Notes under the pieces: model-generated
What the model was told of the DNA's origin: nothing
Database searches by the model: none
Seen by the model: only the letters and a program-made list of their open reading frames with translations
Shown here: positions 41,960 to 53,846 of the stretch, piece after piece
Numbering within the stretch: the stretch's first letter is position 1
How the letters are laid out: every line of letters begins with the position of its first letter
From: Luscinia megarhynchos
Taxonomy: Eukaryota; Chordata; Aves; Passeriformes; Turdidae
Direction: 5' to 3'
Length of the DNA stretch: 64,000 bases
NCBI GenBank assembly: GCA_034336665.1
Contig: CM067566.1
Location: 27,558,330-27,622,329 of the forward strand
Position numbers and translations under genes: made by a program

Positions 41960-43165
41960 TTCAACACCTCCTAAGGCACAGGAGCAGGCAATTTCCAAAT
42001 GTCCCAGTCAAGCAGACAAGGCAGAAGGTCGGCTTGGCTGAGTAGGGAAGTTCTGTTTTCTGAAATAAGAAAAAGGAAGGTGTACACCCAGTGGAAGCAA
42101 GGTCAGGTGACATAGGAAAAATAAGAGATACTGCTTGCCACTGTAGGGAGAAAGCTCGACTGGATTTGAAGCTAGCCAGAAGTGTGGGGGACAAAAATAA
42201 AAGTTTTTTTCAAATATATTACTGGAAAAAGCCAGTTAGAAATAACATCAGTTTGTTAGAGGATGTGGACGGTCACCTCACAAACAGGGACAAGGAAAGG
42301 CAGAGCTGTTTAATACATTTTTTGTCTCTGTCTTCAACACAGATGATGGACCAAGGGGGTCTCAGTGCCCTGAGCTGGAAGACCATGGCTGCAAGAAATG
42401 ATCAAATCCCAGACCCTGAACTTTTTTGGGATCTGCTTCTCCAGCTGGATCTCTAGAAATCTATGGGGTCTTATGGGATTCATCTGAGAATCCTCAATGA
42501 GCTAACTGATGCTGTCACCGAACCTCTCTTGATGATTTTTGAGTGCTCTTGGCAGACCAAAGAGGTCCCAGCTGACTGGAAACTGGCAAACATCATCCCA
42601 GTTTTTAAAAAGGGCATGAAGAAGGATGCTAAAAACTAAAGACCTGCCATCTCACTTCAGTGCCTGGTAAAGTGATGGAAAATATTATTCTGGGAAGTAT
42701 TGAAAAACACCTGGAGGACAACACAGTCATTGGCCACAGACAGTACAGCTTCATGAGATGAAAGTCCTGCTTGTTGAACTCTCCTTCTACAACACAGTAA
42801 CCCACCTAGATGATGTATGAAAAAAAAGATGTAAGGTTTTTGGACTTCAGTAAGGCTTTTAAAAGTGTCTTTCACAGTATCCTTCTGGACTAAATGTCCA
42901 GCATTTGGCTGCATAAACATGTCTGCAACTTCCTTGTGAGGGAAAGTGGAGAGGCAGGTACTGATCTCTTCACTTATGATCAGTGACAGGACTCGAGGAA
43001 ACAGCATGAAACTGAGTTTGGGGAGATTTAGGGTAGATATCAGAAAAACATTATTCAACCAGAGGGTGACTGCTCACTGGAACAGACTCCCTAGAGAAGT
43101 GGTCACAGCACCAAGCCTGGCAGAGCCCAAGACGTGTTTGGACACGCTCGTTTATCTTCCATACT
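41960..43165 (+). mobile_element. CR1 LINE remnant with part of ORF2 and 3' UTR, internally deleted
   Basis: Seen: conceptual pieces in shifting plus-strand frames read AQEQAISKCPSQ (41980s), WKQGQVT (42090s), then DVDGHLTNRDKE and DPELFWDLLLQLD (42261-42450). After that come VPADWKLANIIPVFKKG (42565-42615) and LDFSKAF (about 42842-42862). These are the expected order of CR1 ORF2 segments leading into the reverse transcriptase. The catalytic FADD block should follow, but from about 42900 the DNA jumps to the CR1 3' UTR (GATCAGTGACAGGAC, GGGAGATTTAGGGTAGATAT, AACAGACTCCCTAGAGAAGT). Frameshifts and stops occur throughout. The terminal 8-bp repeats are absent. It is a dead, ancient copy. Confidence 0.93.
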
Positions 43166-43784
43166 TTGTTCATAGTGTGAAGAATAAATCTTGTAAGAGC
43201 TCAGTTTTTCATTAGGATAATCTTTGGCTGTAATTTCCATCTTTGGGGAGGATAATTCAGCTTTATATAAACATACTCAAACCACTGCATAATTTCAAAC
43301 AAATACTAAGTGATCTGTGAACAAAAGAAACCTAAATAAGCAAACAAATAAACCTTCTTCATGGATCCATTTTCCTTGAGCCCTTTTAAAAATGTTTATG
43401 CTATTTCTATTTTGTACTTAGGGCATATGAAATGCAATATTTCCTCTTGGTCTAAAACCCTGGCTAACCTGCCTTGGATAAGTGCATTGGATAACCTAAC
43501 CTTCATAAATAAGAATGAATAAGGATATCACTCAAAAAAGGATAGGGTGGAGAACACTTTGGAGAGTGATATGAACAAGAGGAAACAAGTAAACCTATTT
43601 AAAGTCACTGCTTGTCTCCTTTTGCTGAAGAAATATGTTAGGTTGCAAATAGAAACACTAGAATTAAAATTGTCTGTTTTCCTTCCTGAGTAGAGAGAAA
43701 GGTTTCTTGACATATTATACACGAGATTTACTTTTTTCAGATTGTTCAGATTATTCCTGCATTCTAACAAGTAAACAGGATGGT

Positions 43785-43820
43785 GGTTTTTTTGTTTGTT
43801 TGTTTTGTATTTTATTTTTT
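43785..43820 (+). repeat. T-rich / GTTT tract
   Basis: T runs interrupted by G (TTTTTTTGTTTGTTTGTTTTG). Low complexity only. Confidence 0.8.
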
Positions 43821-46179
43821 GTGAGTAATGAAATCACCCTGATTATGGAGTCCTGGACTGGAGACTGGATTAGCTGGTTTGCAGTACTCATCATCTCATA
43901 AATACTGATTCACCTGTCTGTCAAAGCAGGAGGAAGGAGTCAACTGCACTGCAATGGGCATTGGGTCACACCAGTATCAGGCACTGAGCACTGCCTTTAA
44001 TCACATATCTGTGGTACCACACAAAAATATGTGGCATTTTTTGTTTTCTTTGATGAACTTCCTCAGCTCTGCATGCCAGATGGAAGGAAAGGGAACAATT
44101 TAAAGGACTCCTATTACTGTCCTCTCAGAGAAAATTTTGTAAAGGACATTACTAGATTAGCCTTTCCCTCACTTTTTTTGTCCCTGTTCATTATACATTC
44201 ATCACAATCAGATTAGTGTTTTACAATTTCAATGGGTTTCCTAGCTACTTATATACATGTATACAGATATATATACACGACCACCTTCACTACTAAAACA
44301 TTTGTTCACAAAGTAGTTTCTAGTACATTTTCCAATGACCAGTATAATACCATGGGATAGTCTGTACTATGGGGGTATAGGTTCTTTTCAATAAGAATGG
44401 ACTTCTGCAAAATTTTTTGTAGAAAAATATACCAAAGAAAGTAAGGATGGTGTTGTGTAGGCAGTGTTTTAATTTGATAGTGTGAAGTTTTTTCTATTTG
44501 ATAGAAAGTAGAAAAGAAAGTATTTCTTAGGGTTTACTATTAAAAACGTATTTTGAAATTTAGTGTTCAGTCTTTAAACAGGTTCTCTCCTATTAAAAAA
44601 AAAAAGAAAACCAGTTTGTTTTTTTCTACTAGTACTCAGCTCTTCAAATTTGATCCCAGTTAAATAAGTTCTTACAAAATAATAGTTTTATTTTGGTTTT
44701 TCTTAAACTATGCAGAGGTGATATGATTTCTATCTCTTTTTCAAAAGCAAGAGCACACCTACTGATATATCAGATCGAGTCCTGGGCTTGTTTGTAGCTG
44801 GATATAGATGCAAAAAGTACCAGCATTTTGGTGTTATTTTGAAGGAAACTTAACTCCAGCAAAGTGCCATCTAATCTTTTTATTTACATTAGCCAGATGA
44901 AGGGCATCACATCTCTTCTAACACTGTAGCTAAACTTAGACACAGCTTATATCAATCAGACCCATAATTTCATGTTAAAACGCTTGAGTATTTATAGAAA
45001 AAGATGGGCTGAAAACTGAAGTCAGCATATATTAGAAAAACAGTAATAGCAAAAAGCTTTGTTGTTGTCAACCAGAAAGCCTAACCACATACTTGATCTA
45101 ACAAAAACAGATGTGCAGGCACTACTGAAGGAAGTGGGGCAGCTTTGATCTGCTGGCTTCTGCTGCTCACTTACAAAGGACAGTTGATTCCATTAATGAG
45201 GCTTTTCTAGTTTATTGGGTTCACTGATTTTATGCACCCAGAGCAGAAGGGAAATTGCACTACTCTCTAAGAAACCACTTTGATATCTTGTAAATACAGA
45301 GCTATAAAGCACTCCTGTCATGGCCTGAAGTGCGATACCTTTGTAAACAGCTGCTGTGATTTCTTGATGATATTGAAAGAGTGTGAATGGTGAGGACAGA
45401 GGTAATGCCCTGCTAGATGAGCTGATCTTTGCTTATCTGTAAGGAATGAACTCAGGTGGGAAAAGAAAGAAATAATTCTTCAGAATGAGCCAGAATAACT
45501 GATAATTATTTTTGCAGAAAGCTAAAGTGAATGTAATTTCTGGCATACTGGGAAATGCCTACTCAAATCAGAACAGATGGCTGAATAAACTAATGGTGCC
45601 TTATTTGCATAAGTCGAGGGGGTCCCATTTACTCCTGTTAATTACACTTATCAGTATAGTATATTGCATGTAGTTAGCTCACCTAGTCACAGGATTTAAT
45701 GAGACCTATAAGACCACACACAGTGTCTCAAATTCATGACGGACCTGACATACATACAAAATACTTTTTGAAGACAGTCTGCCAATTTTAAAGTTCAGAA
45801 TTTTAAAGACACTTGCAGAGCCTCAAAGGTCATTCTCTCAGGGGAGCTCTTTTATGTAGCAGCTGCTAAGAAACTGTGAACAGCCATGCCAAAGACAGAT
45901 AAAATAAGATTCATCCATGTTGCTGTTTGTTTTGTTTACTAGCTGTTGCTGAAATAGATGGGTTATTTAGGTTCTTGGTTTTATTGCTGTTTCAAAAGGT
46001 TTTACAGAAAGTAATAAGTTAAATTGCGAGCTCCTTTCATTTTCCTCCAGTGAATACCAGTGCTGGATGATTTTTTTTTGGTGTCCTGTGTTGTGCATGT
46101 CATTTTGAGCTTTGCTCTTGAATTTCTCCTTTCACCCTTAATTAACAAAACCGACTAATAGGTATGTCTCAGCAGAGTG

Positions 46180-46212
46180 TTTTTTTATTTTTTTTTAATT
46201 TTTTTTTATTTT
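46180..46212 (+). repeat. Poly-T tract
   Basis: About 33 nt of T broken only by single or double A. On the DLC1 sense strand this is poly-A, but no retroposed body is visible beside it. Confidence 0.85.
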
Positions 46213-48649
46213 ACCTATTGTGACATTCCAATTTACTACAAATTATTGAACACTAAAATAATATTTAAAATGTGCTTTGGGTTGAAATTAAGGTACAACT
46301 AGCAAACATACAGAAAATTACAACTCAGAAAACAGACTGATTCTCCTGGAAGCCTATTTTGTTGCCACATAGTGGAATTATATTTTGACTATCAAATTTG
46401 ATTTTGAACCCTGCTGTATTTTTTTATGCAAGGCTATTCCCATCTTTAAGTCCTCATACCCAGTGAAGCGTGGGTGCATTCATTTGCATACAAGAAATTC
46501 AGTGGTAAAGCCATCAGCTCACCCTGAGTTTGTGGGGAAAAAAGCAGAAAACCCACCTTCATGCTTGTCTGCTTGTGGGCCAATGGATCAGAGTTTCATT
46601 AGTCTGTCCCCACAGGGGGAAGAATAAGGTAAGACTGAGGCAGAGCTGGTACCAGCTGAGCATGTCTGTGACTGGCTGTAAAGACTCAGCAGTTTTACTT
46701 TCTTCTTAAAAGGAGTTAGTCTGCCTAAAAAGCTGAAAAGTTTGAATCCTGCTACCACTATGCACACAAAAATGCTTCTGAATTAATTTGTGTAACAGGC
46801 AGTAACTGAAGGACAGAACTATACATAAGCATTACAAAATTTCCTCTACCCTCCTGTGAGAAGATGAGCTCTCTGGAGCTGTGGCTGTACTCATATCCTG
46901 CACACCTACACTGGGAGCAGACTGAGCCAGGGGAATTTTTATGGGATGATGTCACTACAAATGCACGTTGCAGGGAAAGCATTAGGGAAAGAGGTCCTGC
47001 TGAACAGCATGGAATTTGCAAGGAGCACTCTTGTGGAGAGGGTGGGCTTATGATAGCTTTAAAAGGTAGAAACTGCTGAATGTGCAGATTTTTCTTCCTT
47101 GTCTTTTCTTGGACAATTTAATTTCAAGTGTTATTCCTGTGTGCATATGTACAGCACTGGAATGGCAGCAGAGCTACACATGGGGCTTCCAACATGAAGG
47201 GACTTCATTGATTCTGGACAAGAGAAAAGGAAGATTTGCTCATGTATTTTGGGTCTCATCTATTATTACTATCACTTTGCTATTGAGTTTTTGTTATAAC
47301 TCCATTAAAATTAACAATGCTATCTGTGACAAGAAAACCAGTTCAACCACAGTATGGTGCATAGCATGCTTCAGATTGAGTCTGTGGGAAAAGGAAAAAT
47401 ATTTTGGAGTAGGACTTTCCTGCAGTATTCAACACAACATATTGGATCATATGATGTTCCCAACCTCAGTTAAGCTGTGAATTATATTAAAAAATCCCTT
47501 AATGGTGAAGAAAATTAAAATATTATTGGAACTGGTTCTTGCTAATGAAAAGGTAAAATTTATTTCTGCTTACCCCAGTTCACCAGTTCTGAGTACTAAT
47601 TATTCTGTACCCATAAAATAAGGACTGTTACGTAATGTACTGGGCTTTTAGTAGAATGATTTCACCTAGTAAACAAATTAAACATCAGAGGAGGAGAGAA
47701 GTGGGATTTTTTTTTCTCATTATATATTAGTTCTGGTATACTGATTTGTTTGTGTTAGTCATAAGTGCAAGAAGTGTTTTCAGGATGATGACACAAATTC
47801 CTCTGAGACTAGTTTTTTGGACAGGTTGCAGATGTTTCATGAGAATTTTTTTGAAAAGTGTTAGGCAAATAGGGAGAGCAAGTCTCAGTCATGCAGATAA
47901 GATTCAGTGTCAGTACAGGAATTTTATTTCCATTTCCTCTTTTTAAAATAGTTATCAGTCTTGTGTTGCTCTAGCTTTCTTCCAAAAGCTATTCTGGGGC
48001 ACCTTTCTGCTAAAAGCACCATGTTTTTGCCATGTTCCAGGAAGAGTCAGATGTCTGATGGCAATTAAGAACCTGAAGTCGAATCCAGTTTCATGGGATT
48101 ACTCATAAGAGTGATGATGACTCTACTTGCTTTTCTACTTCAAGACTAAGTGCCTGTTTTCACATAACAAAATTTAATTTCATTATATGCCAACATCCAC
48201 GCAAATAGGAAAAAACAGAGAATAAATCCATGTGGAGACTTGAGTTATGTTGCTGAATGTACAGGAAGAAGGGGTTTCTACTGCTCTCATGACAATTTAG
48301 AAACATGCAAAATAATTGAAACAAAAGATAAAAAACCCCACACTTGTTGGTTATAAAATGCAGTCTGCTTTTCAAGAATAACTATAAATTAATTTTTGTC
48401 CTGTGGAACTATTCCTGTTTTTCCCTAAATTCCTCTTATACTTCTGAATAGTATATTATTTCTCATGCTTTCTATTAAGCATTAATGGTAAAACATTTGA
48501 GTGTGTAATTTAACCTTATCTACTTTGAGAATACAGGACAATATCAATGGAAGTTCTGGTATATTCCTATGTGTAGCTAAACATCTGTACTGTTCCTCAT
48601 TTCCACTCATGTCCCTTTAATTTATTGTTTTCTGACCAGCAAAATAAAT

Positions 48650-48664
48650 AACAACAACAACAAC
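48650..48664 (+). repeat. Short (AAC)5 repeat
   Basis: Five exact AAC units followed by an A run. Confidence 0.85.
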
Positions 48665-51253
48665 AAAAAAGTATAGATGCACAAAACAGTAGATTTTAGT
48701 AATATTTTACATTTGATGCCATTTTTGGTAATAAAGGTCATTGCATGTATTTCTATCACTAAAAAATTGTACTATAGTCATCTGTGGGGTTTTTTTTTGT
48801 TATGCCTTTTGTGGTACTGGACTTAACATTTTAACGGAACTGTCTTTGAAAAATAAAAAAAATCATAGTTTCTAATATTTTTAATGAAATAATTTCTTAA
48901 AATACTCTTACCTATTTAAGATAAATTTTCCTGGTTGTCTAATTCTGATCTCTTTCTTGTAACACATTATACAGTATGCAAGCTTTCTGCCATTCAGAAA
49001 AAAAGTCAGGTTTGCTCATTGCTATGAACCCTCTGTCCTAAATCAAAATTTGATCTATAGCAGTGTCACTCTATGGAGAGATGTATAAGTTAGAGTGTGC
49101 CCAGCACCTGTTCCAGGCATTGCATGAGCATATGGTGTTGTTATATCCTTGTCACAAACAATCTTCTACTTCATATTGTGAACTGGCCTCTGGCAGAAAA
49201 CTGGAATGGTGGGAATTAAATGGTTGGATGCACTGAAGACAAAAGAAGAACTAGAGTAAAGGATCTTAAAGTGGACAGAGAAGAGTTAAATCCCTGTGAG
49301 GATTTCCCCAGGTGGTAAATACTGAAACCTCATGTTTGAAATTACATCTTGCTGTGGTAGCTCCAAAGAAATGGAACCAGATGTGCTCATCATTATCCAT
49401 CAGGCCACCATGGCAAGCTAATTTTGCCAAATAGCCCAAATATACACAAAGCCATAATGACCTTTAATTCCTAACAGCTTCAGCAGATCTTATTAAAAGC
49501 AGTGGTGGGCTCTCAGGGATCAGAAACTACTGGTTTCAGCTTTCAAATGGGCTGTGTGAGGATGCTAACCCCAATGACATTACAATATAAGATGTCTTAT
49601 GAGCAAAAAGAAGTATTATAAATAGGACTAATTAAAACATGGAAGAAGAAGATGAACTCGTGAAAGAAGTAAGACAAGTTTCTTAGCAATCATTTTTGCT
49701 TTCTGCAGTCCGAGAAAAAAAATAAAGAAAGGAGATTGTCATTATTTCTGTTCTTAAACACATAGATCTGATGGATGATAGAACAATATAGGAATTCAGA
49801 TAGTGGGATAATGGGAAAGGAATTAGGTTTTATGGTCACCCATAAAAGTTGCAATGGCAATAAAGTGTAAGTGTACATGTTACGAGCATTTTTACTAAGG
49901 TTTGCTAAATCATTTCTGTTTCTCATGGTAGTTGGAAAGATTGAGAAATGTAGACTATCTTTTTATTGGTCTTTGAAATCTCATCAAAATACCTATCTTC
50001 AGTACACAGATATTCTGTTGGACTACATTATTTCCTCAGTGAAGCTATTGTTGCTTTCACATCAGCAAAATTCATTACTCCTAGTAAGTCAGACACTATC
50101 TAAATTTTCTATAAGGAGAAAGAATTTCAATTTGAGATCATCTAATTTTATTGCATCACATCCAATAACCTATTACAAGATACTTATGAAATTTCCCAAG
50201 TTAAATGTCATTAGCAATACCTACGGTTTGACCAACAAATTGAGATGTTTCATTTCTAACCTAACATCTCATTTTTTCCACTTTCACTGAGTGTCCATTG
50301 TTTTACCTGCTCTGCATATTCAGCTGAAGAAATAACACAGATGTACAGCAGTCAGCTACAGTAAGGTTAACATACCATGGAACATAACCATGCATACACT
50401 TCACTGCACTATGACATTTCTAAGGGGTGCAGAAGGAGGTTGCTTTTGAAATCATATGAAGTGAACATATGTAATATTTTACTATGTCAGGTTGCAGGCC
50501 AAACCCTCAAAGCCTATAGATGACAACATACGCCCATAAGAAATGGAACAGATTTTATCAAGTACTTTCAAAGGACAGACTCAAACTGAAAAGTGGCTTC
50601 TTGAAAAAAAGTTATCTTAAAAGCTGCCATGGCTGGGAAATAAGCCAAAGAATCTCTGTTTCTACAATACTTGTGCTGATGCCAGTGGTAAATATTTGTG
50701 CAGTCATTTTCCCTCCTGCTTGAAGTATCTGAGTGCTTGCTTGAGAGTCTGAAAAGACTACAGATAATTTCATCTTCCAGTGAACAAACGACTCAAAATC
50801 AAATTATAGAGGTTAGTACTAGAGTATGAAAATTCAGAAAATAGATATCTGAACTCATAAATTAAAATAGAAACCCTAGACACAGAGAATAGAGAAAATA
50901 TAGAGAATTCTCATATGAAGAAATATGAGAAAACAGAGAATTCTCAAATGTGCAAGCTACTGTGTGTGATTTTATGGGATTTATAATGTAGAAGGTTAGA
51001 GGTGCTGGTCATAGTGGTTTTTTGGCTTCAGAAAAGGAACTGTGGCTATTCCATATGATCTGAGACACAAAAAGATGAACTCGAAGTCAACTAGTAAAGA
51101 GCTCTCAGGGAATTCTGGATTGACCCCAACATTAGATTTAAAGCCAAGGAACAGTCTCATTAGAGAACCTTAAAAATTCTGACTATGAGATTATTTTTGC
51201 TTAAGAATTCTTCCTATCTAATTCACTTTATTGCAGAAATCCAGGAGATCAAC

Positions 51254-51316
51254 ACATATATGTATATATATACACACACACACATATGTGTGTATGTGTG
51301 TGTGTGTATGCACTGT
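51254..51316 (+). repeat. TA / CA / TG compound microsatellite, palindromic
   Basis: TA-rich sequence passes into CA repeats and then TG repeats around a CACATATGTG centre (51281-51290). From 51272 to 51299 the two halves are reverse complements with one mismatched pair (51277/51294). Confidence 0.92.
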
Positions 51317-53830
51317 ATATATGAATATCTAACAGACTAAAAAATCATATGGAAACATCATCTTCCTCTTTCTTTGTTGATACATCTGTGAAAAAAACCC
51401 CACTCTAATTCTGGCTGAAAGATTGAATGTCAGGATTTTATCAATACTGTAAGCCTCATTAGGTTCTCAGGCTTCTAAAATGTGTGGTGCATGGTGCACA
51501 GGAGAATATGGTCAGCACTGCTGTATTAGAAGTTGGAGTTGTGGATATGTCCATTCAGCAAATTTTTGTAGCAGAAAAACAAACAAATTCATCAACATAA
51601 AGGTCTGATTGCAATCCTGTTTGTCTTGGTTCTGCACAAGGAGAGATTTTTAGGCAGCACCTTCTCGTGTTAGGAAAAAGACAAGAGTTTTTCTTCTTCA
51701 GGTCCTTTACATGAAATTCTTCCACTGTGTCATCAATTAAAAGCAGAAGAAAACAAAATCAGTGTTCTTGATTTCAGCAACTGTCTGCAAAATTATTAAC
51801 AAAGGTTTCTTAGCTTCTTGAAACCACCAAACTTTCAGTTTAGTCTGAACTGTCTTGTAGCAGGACCACTCAAATTTGTATCTCCCCCAAATTATTAAGC
51901 ACTCTTAACAAACTAAGTGATAGTAAAGTAAACCCTCTCATAATCAGGTTGCTCAGTAAAGTTGCTTTCATCTGCATTGAAAAACGCTATGCTTTTTGCC
52001 TCTGTGTAGGGTTCAACAAAAACCAGGAATATTTGGTGAGCTACTGATCAGAGGAAACACCATGACAAATGAATCTCATGTGCTTGAAGTTTTAATTTAC
52101 CATCTTTAAATAAATGTGTTTGGGATGAAGAGAAGAGCATCAAAAGAGCTAATCATAAGACCTAATGCATCATGGTAAGCACAACACACAAGCTGTGTAC
52201 CTCACTGAGGGAAAAATAGAGATGTCTGGACAAGTAGAAGATATGGAGAGAAAATGTAAGATTGAGGTCAGGTTTCTTTTGCACCAGCCTTCAGGGAACA
52301 TTTCACAGTCATGTCTCTGTCCCTCAGCTCTGAATACTAACTGCAAGGATGGACAAATGATATTGCAAAGCACAAGATGCTATACAAGAATCCTGGATGG
52401 AAGTGAACTGCTTACTTAGCCTTTCAAAATCATGCTTTCTTTTATATATTTCACAGATAGCTACCTGGAAGGCTATTAGATTAACAAACAAAGAAAAAAA
52501 AATACGACCATCTTGTACATTCAATGATATATAAACTATGCATGAGGCAATAAAGAACTTCTGTTTTCCTCAGTCTTATGGGCCAGCATTGGTTTAAAAC
52601 GTTGAGGTTTTTTGCTGGCAGGGGCTGGCAGTGACAGGCAGTTACCCACCAATCCCTTCTTGCCCTTCATCTGGGCAGACCAGTTGTTCCCTCAGCTCAC
52701 ATGGCAGATATTTTGCTACTGCAGGATGGCTGCCAAGACAGAGCTTCATCATCGAGTAGCTCTTGCAGAAACTCTGAAACAATGCTGTAAAATTTGAGCA
52801 GAATACTGATAAAGACTAAGAGCTTTTTGGAGCATCAGCAAAAAGTTCATCTAAAGCTGAACAGCCTTGTATTGGTTCTGTCTTATCTCTCTTCCAAATG
52901 AAATGTATTGGTACACAAGAAAGACTTCAAAATGTGAAGAAGAGAAAAGCAGAATGCAGATTTCCTTTTTCCTTATGCCTTTTCAGCAATCACTTTTCAT
53001 AAGTTCAGATCTCTCAGAAAAATATGCCAAACTCTCGTCCCTATTTGCAAGGAACTGCACAATAGCCACTCTAATTTCTAATACAGTATATGGATGGGCT
53101 CTATTCTGTTTTCACATAAGAGAACACAAGAAATTAAAGATGCATCTGAAGTCAAATCACAAGAGACATGGGTGTGAAGCAGGATGAAGTAAAAAAAAAT
53201 CTAATCTTGTAACATCTTTGCACATCTGGTCACAACTTTTTAATAGATTGCTTTGAAAATAGCTTCTCAGATCTTATTACCTACTTGTGCTACTGTGTTT
53301 TTTTCTGCCACCCAACATACAGACTGACTGGTTAGCTGTTATCAATTTCTCTTGTTCTTTTCTTTTTTTTGTACATTTAATTTACCACTTGGAAGTAGAA
53401 TCTGCCTAAACATTTCTCTCCTATTATTTTTATTAACTGCCTCTGTAGAATATTAACACATATATGTGCACCCTCAGACAAACACATCCATAACTACAAA
53501 AATAAACTATACTGCTAATTTACCTTCTAACAGTCTGAAAGCACTGGTATCAATGAGCAAACTCCAGTACTGGGAGATACTTCCTCCACTGGGATAATTT
53601 GGCCCATTTCTTGTTTTCCCATATTCCTGCAAGCTGATGAACATGGCAGTGCAGGAGGAAGTTCAGTGAATTGATAAGTTCTCTGTCTGTGCTGGTCTAA
53701 GTAGCCACTGCATTTTTTGGGTACATAATACATACTTATATGGATTCTGATTTTACCTCCTCCTACTGAGCACTGACAGTGATTGTTTAATAGATTATAA
53801 TCTCTTCAAAATAGGATTTTCCTGATCTAA

Positions 53831-53846
53831 GATCAAGATCTTGATC
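53831..53846. repeat. 16-bp perfect palindrome
   Basis: GATCAAGATCTTGATC equals its own reverse complement, with a further GATCTAA just before it. No associated gene or element is seen. Confidence 0.85.

Noticed and set aside
42091..42456. 121-codon plus-strand frame
   Set aside because: Part of the decayed CR1 ORF2, interrupted by stops and frameshifts, so it is listed as a mobile element, not a gene.
42946..43215. 89-codon plus-strand frame
   Set aside because: Translation of CR1 3' UTR sequence.
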